From the NCBI GenBank assembly GCA_941918925.1, contig OW799234.1:113125128-113189127 (forward strand): a stretch of DNA of 64,000 nucleotides, in the 5' to 3' direction. This stretch comes from Phyto melanocephala. Taxonomy: Eukaryota > Arthropoda > Insecta > Diptera > Rhinophoridae. Under the pieces are notes generated by a model, which was not told where the DNA came from, did no database searches, and saw nothing but the letters and a program-made list of their open reading frames with translations. Position 1 is the first letter of the stretch; every line of letters begins with the position of its first letter. Made by a program: the position numbers and the translations under genes. Shown one piece after another: positions 59,676 through 64,000 of the stretch.

Positions 59676-61846
59676 TTGCATCTCGATATTTCTATTTATT
59701 TTTAACATAATTAACTGATGGGTGAAGGGAGTGGTGTTAAATACTATTACAAAGCTAGTAAACAAAATATATTTAAATCGTATAGATGGACTTAAATTTA
59801 GGTGATTACAAAAATATAAAATGTTTTCCAAATTATGTCGCTTTGTAAAAAACCCAAGTAGTTGGAAGTAGACAACTAATGGTCGGATTTGATTTATTAT
59901 TGCTGAAGGCACCCTCCATGCTGGCGAATGAAAAGTGTGTATTTATAGCTACTGAAGTATTTACATGTAGGAATTCAAATAACATGTAGATGTTTTTATA
60001 ATAATTAATTTAACAATATTATGATTTCAATATTTTAACGAAATATTAAAGTTTTAATTAAAATTTTTCATTGTTACAACACAAAACTAAGAAACTGAAA
60101 TAACGCAGATTGTTTAAGGATTACAAACAGAAAATAGAACCAACAGTAAGAAAACACATACCACAGTGTAGGAAATACTGTAACAATTGCGACAAAAATC
60201 TTCGATGAGAATGTTTTATGGTGAAAGTAATTGAAATGTAAAACGCTACGGAAGCAAAGTATCTCTAATTGCACAATATGTTGTCACAATTTTTAATTAC
60301 AAATTAGCAGAATCTCCTTTGCAAAACGACTAGGATAACATAATATTCCCAATCTTGCACCTTCTTTGCAAAATACTCTTATACCCAACATCTATGATTA
60401 ATTTGTTCTTCGTATACCAAAAAAGTACACATCCCATAAACATTACATTAAAAGGATGACCTCAAAAGTTTTAAATTAATCCAATAACTTGGATTTATTA
60501 TTTTTAAATTGAATTTTTTGTAAATGAAGGACATTAAAAATAGAATGACAATTGAAAAACTAACTACGTGAAAACCATTTATAAACAAATATCTTGCGGT
60601 TAAGATACTAAGTCATTTTTCTTTAGGGTTCGGCAACATTATCGATGGAGTGAAATTTATAAAGCTCTGAAAAAATTTTTCTTTTTTTTAAATATTCATT
60701 AAGTTTGATCCACGATAAATATTTTACATTCCGGACATATGAAATTTTACTTTAAGTATCATCTAGAACAAATGATATGTGCTAGACAATTGTTGGGCTT
60801 ATTATAGTTAAGTACCAAATTAATCTTAAACACCTTCTTTAAAGAAGATTGATTCAAGTTTTTTCAATTTACAAATCATAGTGAAATCACGACATCTGAT
60901 CCAATAGTTTAAAAGTAACATATTTACTGTCATTTTTATCCCAAATGCCCTTTAGAAATACGCTAATGTACATTTTAATTAATATTCACCATCTTAGAAA
61001 TGCAAAAACACACTTTACCGATGCATAACATACACAGGTCCTTATGCTATTGAAAAACAAAACTAATTTCAATGTTTGTTTAATTTTGTATTTAATTTTA
61101 CTCCTTAAAAATTTCTATTTATTAAAAAGAAAATGCTACCAGCTTTTTATGTAAAATATTTTCATTTACACGACACCACTCTAATTCTTAACATATTAAC
61201 CTCTACAAGAGAATGCGAAAATGAATAAATGAGTTTTTGTTGAGTATTTAAATAATGCAATGTCATAAAGTAATTTTTTTTATAGCATTTGCTAGAGTGT
61301 GTAACTGACTGACTGACTGTGTAAATGTAATTGTGTTGTTTTTGGCAGTCTTTGTTTTTGTAATCCAACAATTTATACTATTTTTACACATACATATATG
61401 GTTTAATGGAGTTTTTGTTCTCCTTCTTCTATGTATTGTTAATAAATTTTTATGCGTGTCTGACATAATTACAGTTAATAAGTACTACACATGCTACAAA
61501 ACCGTACAAAAAGGTATTTCTTTTATACAATTAAATGAAGAAGCATAACATTAAAGGCTGATTTATGTAGAAGGTGTGATGTACAATTAATAATTTCATA
61601 GTTTTCTTTGAACTTTTACACAATGGTTTTTATCTATGCCATCAGAGCGGTTGGTATATGTAATTACCAGGAAAATCGCAATTCTGTTGGACGTATTGAG
61701 ACGAAGATAATGTATCCATCCGTGCAGAACTTTTGAAGTGTTTTGGTATAAATATTTTATATAAAGCTAAATATTTTTTCTTTAAAAGTTTAACAAAAAA
61801 AAAAAAAACAGAATTAAAATAAATTTTTTTGTTTTTAGAGAGAAAA
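59676..61846. other. unassigned AT-rich sequence
   Basis: A GACTGACTGACTGT run lies near 61306-61320, like the family F opening but without the rest. Small frames of 66-82 codons have no motif. Confidence 0.4.
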
Positions 61847-62033
61847 TCAAGGCATATTTATTAAATCGGGTAACTGCAGTTCGAAGAGAAAATTTTGGTT
61901 TATGTCTTTTAGTATGAAATTTGACATTTAAGATATATGAGAGATAAATTGTTTTTATCAATGGATTTTGACCGGTAAAATTTCAAATAAGGAAATTAAA
62001 AAAATAATCAGATAACTTTAAGTGTAGTGTACC
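61847..62033. mobile_element. truncated relative of the 29.7-kb MITE
   Basis: 'TCAAGGCATATTTATTAAAT', 'GGTAACTGCAGTTCGAAGAG' and 'GTATGAAATTTGACATTT' match 29680-29770. The right end stops at 'GTACC' and lacks the final inverted arm. Confidence 0.7.
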
Positions 62034-62261
62034 TTATATGTGTACACTGCGTAGCAACCAATTATAACTAAACGAGTACGTACCGTCATGAAATGTGGTA
62101 GAGTGTATTATAAAAAAACATATTAAATATATTTTCGATTTCTATACAAGCGTTATTTATCCACTGATTCACCACATGTGTATGTAGGTCAGTGGGAATC
62201 AAATTAATTAAATGCGATTTTTTCCCTGTGTCTTTGTACGGAGCTCAAAAATTACATTACA

Positions 62262-62847
62262 TAAAGAGTGGTATATAATTTTAACGGCCGATGTTGATTT
62301 TGAATAAAACACAAATTATTTAGGAAATTATTGTCATTCCTTTTTATTATGAAACAAAATATCGACCAAATGGCCGCCGTGACTTTTGCGGCACACCATC
62401 CATTCGATCGTAAAAATTTTCAATGACAATGTTGATGTTCAATTGTTAAGCACGATGATGAGTCAAGGTTGGCTGCACTTTTGCCACACTATCGCAAAAA
62501 ACAGCAATGTTTTCCGTTCAACGAACTAAGAAGGCATTTACAGATGTTTTCACATTTCATACAGACCTGTTTTGCTGAAATTTGAATATTTTCCAAAATT
62601 CTCCCGATTGTGAACGAATTTGAACGATTATGTTGACCAAAATAATCACGAAGTGCATTTTGATTTAACAGCCCATTTGTATAATAAGCCTTAATAACTT
62701 AACGCGTTGGTCGATTACGAGTCTTTCCATGGTTCAAATTAAGTTAGTCTGAAATTGAGAAATGTCAAATAAAATGCAGAAAAGAAAACTTAACGTTTAG
62801 GTATGTTTCACATTCAATGTGGACCCTTAAAATTAACCCACCCTTTA
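62262..62847 (-). mobile_element. free-standing mariner-derived element D4
   Basis: The ends are 'TAAAGAGTGGTATATAATTT' and, inverted, 'TAAAGGGTGGGTTAATTTTA'; the following ~15 bases are also related. Unlike D1-D3 it does not lie in a family A element, so D could transpose on its own. At 586 bp it is less than half a normal mariner. Confidence 0.85.
62340..62733 (-). pseudogene. catalytic-domain-less mariner transposase relic (D4)
   Basis: From 62733 down: 'MERLVIDQRVKLL' (N-terminal helix-turn-helix, degraded), 'TENIAVFCDSVAK' (linker), then 'QLNINIVIENFYDRMDGVPQ' and 'KSRRPFGRYFV' with a stop. The last part corresponds to the C-terminal tail of this mariner group (VIENFDHRID...RGGHL..IIFHY). 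The linker runs straight into the tail, so all of the DD34D catalytic core was removed in the D ancestor. Several stops and shifts are present in this copy. The same junction is visible in D2. Confidence 0.65.
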
Positions 62848-63219
62848 TAAAAATAGAGAATAAAAATGAAAATTAGAGAATTAGTATTTGATGTAAGTAA
62901 GAGGATAAGAATTATATTAGGTGATTTAGATATCATTTAATAGTCGACGATAAGTTACCTTCGTCAGCTTAGTATGTAAACTCAAACATTTTATTAATGA
63001 AATTAATTAATAATTAATGATCATATATCAAACTCTATATACTTGCTTCTTCATTACACAAGACTTCCTGATAAACAAACATGCCTTAAAAAAACCTCGT
63101 CAAAAGTTTTTGAATTTTCCTTCATTTATTTATTTCTGCAGATATGGAAAATGGCATTTAAGATTCGGTTTTGAATAATTGACTTAAAGGTACTTTTTGA
63201 TAAGGTTAGGTTTGGTTGA
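62848..63219. other. unassigned AT-rich sequence
   Basis: No feature recognised. Confidence 0.4.
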
Positions 63220-63540
63220 AAAGGAGGGGCACTTAAAGCCCAAACCTATGACAGGTATACACTTATGCCCAGTTGGCATGTTGTGAGCTCCATGTGGGAT
63301 AAGGAATTCCCAAACAAAAACCATAATCATAATTTCCCATAAATAAATATCAGACTAGTTCAAGAACTCAGTCCCCTCAATGTAATTCCTTATGGATTTC
63401 CAGTTCGAGTTCCCCAGGTACTCCAAATTCGGCATACCATCCACTGAAAAACTCTCGCGTCTAATATGCCCAAACGCAGGACAATGACAGTGATGGTGTA
63501 TCAAAGTGTCTTCTTCTTCCTCGCATGCTCTACATGTCTA
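63220..63540 (-). pseudogene. LINE C-terminal zinc-finger relic and 3' end
   Basis: From 63535 down: CRACEEEEDTLIHHHCHCPA, a Cys-x2-Cys ... His ... Cys-x-Cys pattern, then FGHIRRESFSVDGMPNLEYL and 'GTEFLN' before a stop. This CCHC-like motif ends the ORF2 of Jockey/R1-type LINEs after the RNase H domain. The following 3' region (HGAHNMPTGHKCIPVIGL) is shared with 15590-15720. No polymerase domain lies alongside. Confidence 0.65.
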
Positions 63541-64000
63541 CTTTTTGAAAATAAATAAACTTAGATTTTTTACATATGTTGTTGTAATGGGTTTTAATAC
63601 TTTTTAAAATTTTTATTTATATTTAAATTCTTCTTCTTCTTTTATATTATTTATTTTATTTATATATTGAGGCAATAAGTGCAATGCGATAATGACAGAA
63701 TATCCAGAAAAAGTTAATTGTCCGTACTAGCCAAGTTAAATGCATTTCCAACCAGCTTTCTTTTAATCAGAACTGCAAGTATTGTGTGTCAGTATCAGCT
63801 TTTTAACTCAGTATTTTATTGGAAATAACTAAAAAAAACACGGGACTTAATATAAAATAAAAATATTATTAATAAGCATGATACAAAATCCAACTTTCTA
63901 TACTTGTAAAATTGTGCAGTTTACGGATTTAAGTTCAAGTTTTCATGAAGAGTTCATTATGCCTGAGCATATCTTATAAGTGGTCACCGGGAATTCTTCC
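63541..64000. other. unassigned AT-rich sequence
   Basis: CTTCTTCTTCTTTT-rich patch near 63630. Nothing else. Confidence 0.4.

Overview
The window reads as a non-coding, very AT-rich stretch of an insect nuclear genome, most likely a calyptrate fly (blowfly-type Diptera). That placement is an inference. It rests on base composition, dozens of degraded Tc1/mariner, piggyBac and non-LTR relics, and two abundant repeat families with the features of DINE-1/INE-1 (Helentron-associated) elements of flies: a 'TATACCC' start, a '..CCATAAAGTATATAT..' block, an internal 'GTCCGTCTGTCCGTC' motif and a hairpin just before a '..TTACTTGTT' end. I could not support a single intact host protein-coding exon, tRNA, rRNA or CRISPR. 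The window is probably intergenic or part of a long intron.

Layout. 0.35-5.8 kb: a foldback, an 0.85-kb TIR element carrying four copies of one 11-bp motif, and two DINE-like family A copies in opposite orientation. 6.3-15.5 kb: a tandem-rich repeat (family F), a 518-bp TIR element, mariner relics, another A copy, and a 1.2-kb Tc1-like element with 200-bp inverted ends. 15.6-22.2 kb: a LINE tail, mariner fragments, a 239-bp MITE, a well-preserved solo LTR with its promoter, and DINE-like family B pieces. 23.5-33.6 kb: the two best family A copies, one of them inside another element, plus a TIR-bounded mariner, a MITE and a second solo LTR. 35-48.3 kb: B copies, a hAT-like MITE, Tc1/mariner relics, two long microsatellites, a second F copy and small foldbacks. 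49.6-50.5 kb: an A-rich tract resembling a fly untranslated exon. 50.7-59.7 kb: three LINE reverse-transcriptase relics, the most complete B copy, a piggyBac 5' terminus, a repeat with five 121-bp units and a mariner with two catalytic aspartates. 62.2-63.5 kb: a free-standing copy of the small mariner derivative (family D) and a LINE C-terminus.

The most informative structure is the composite repeat A+D. Family D is about 590-610 bp, with mariner-type ends and a coding relic that joins the N-terminal DNA-binding domain directly to the C-terminal tail, so the whole catalytic core is missing. It sits at the same place in three A copies (near 3.2, 25.2 and 32.9 kb). The A copy at 4.83-5.79 kb keeps the empty TA site. 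D therefore probably jumped once into an A element, and the composite was then amplified by the A machinery. This is a chain of element-on-element events rather than a host pathway. I found no credible new host or defence system.

All similarities were judged by eye. Family names for coding relics come from recognised motifs, and edges are approximate unless a target-site duplication is stated.
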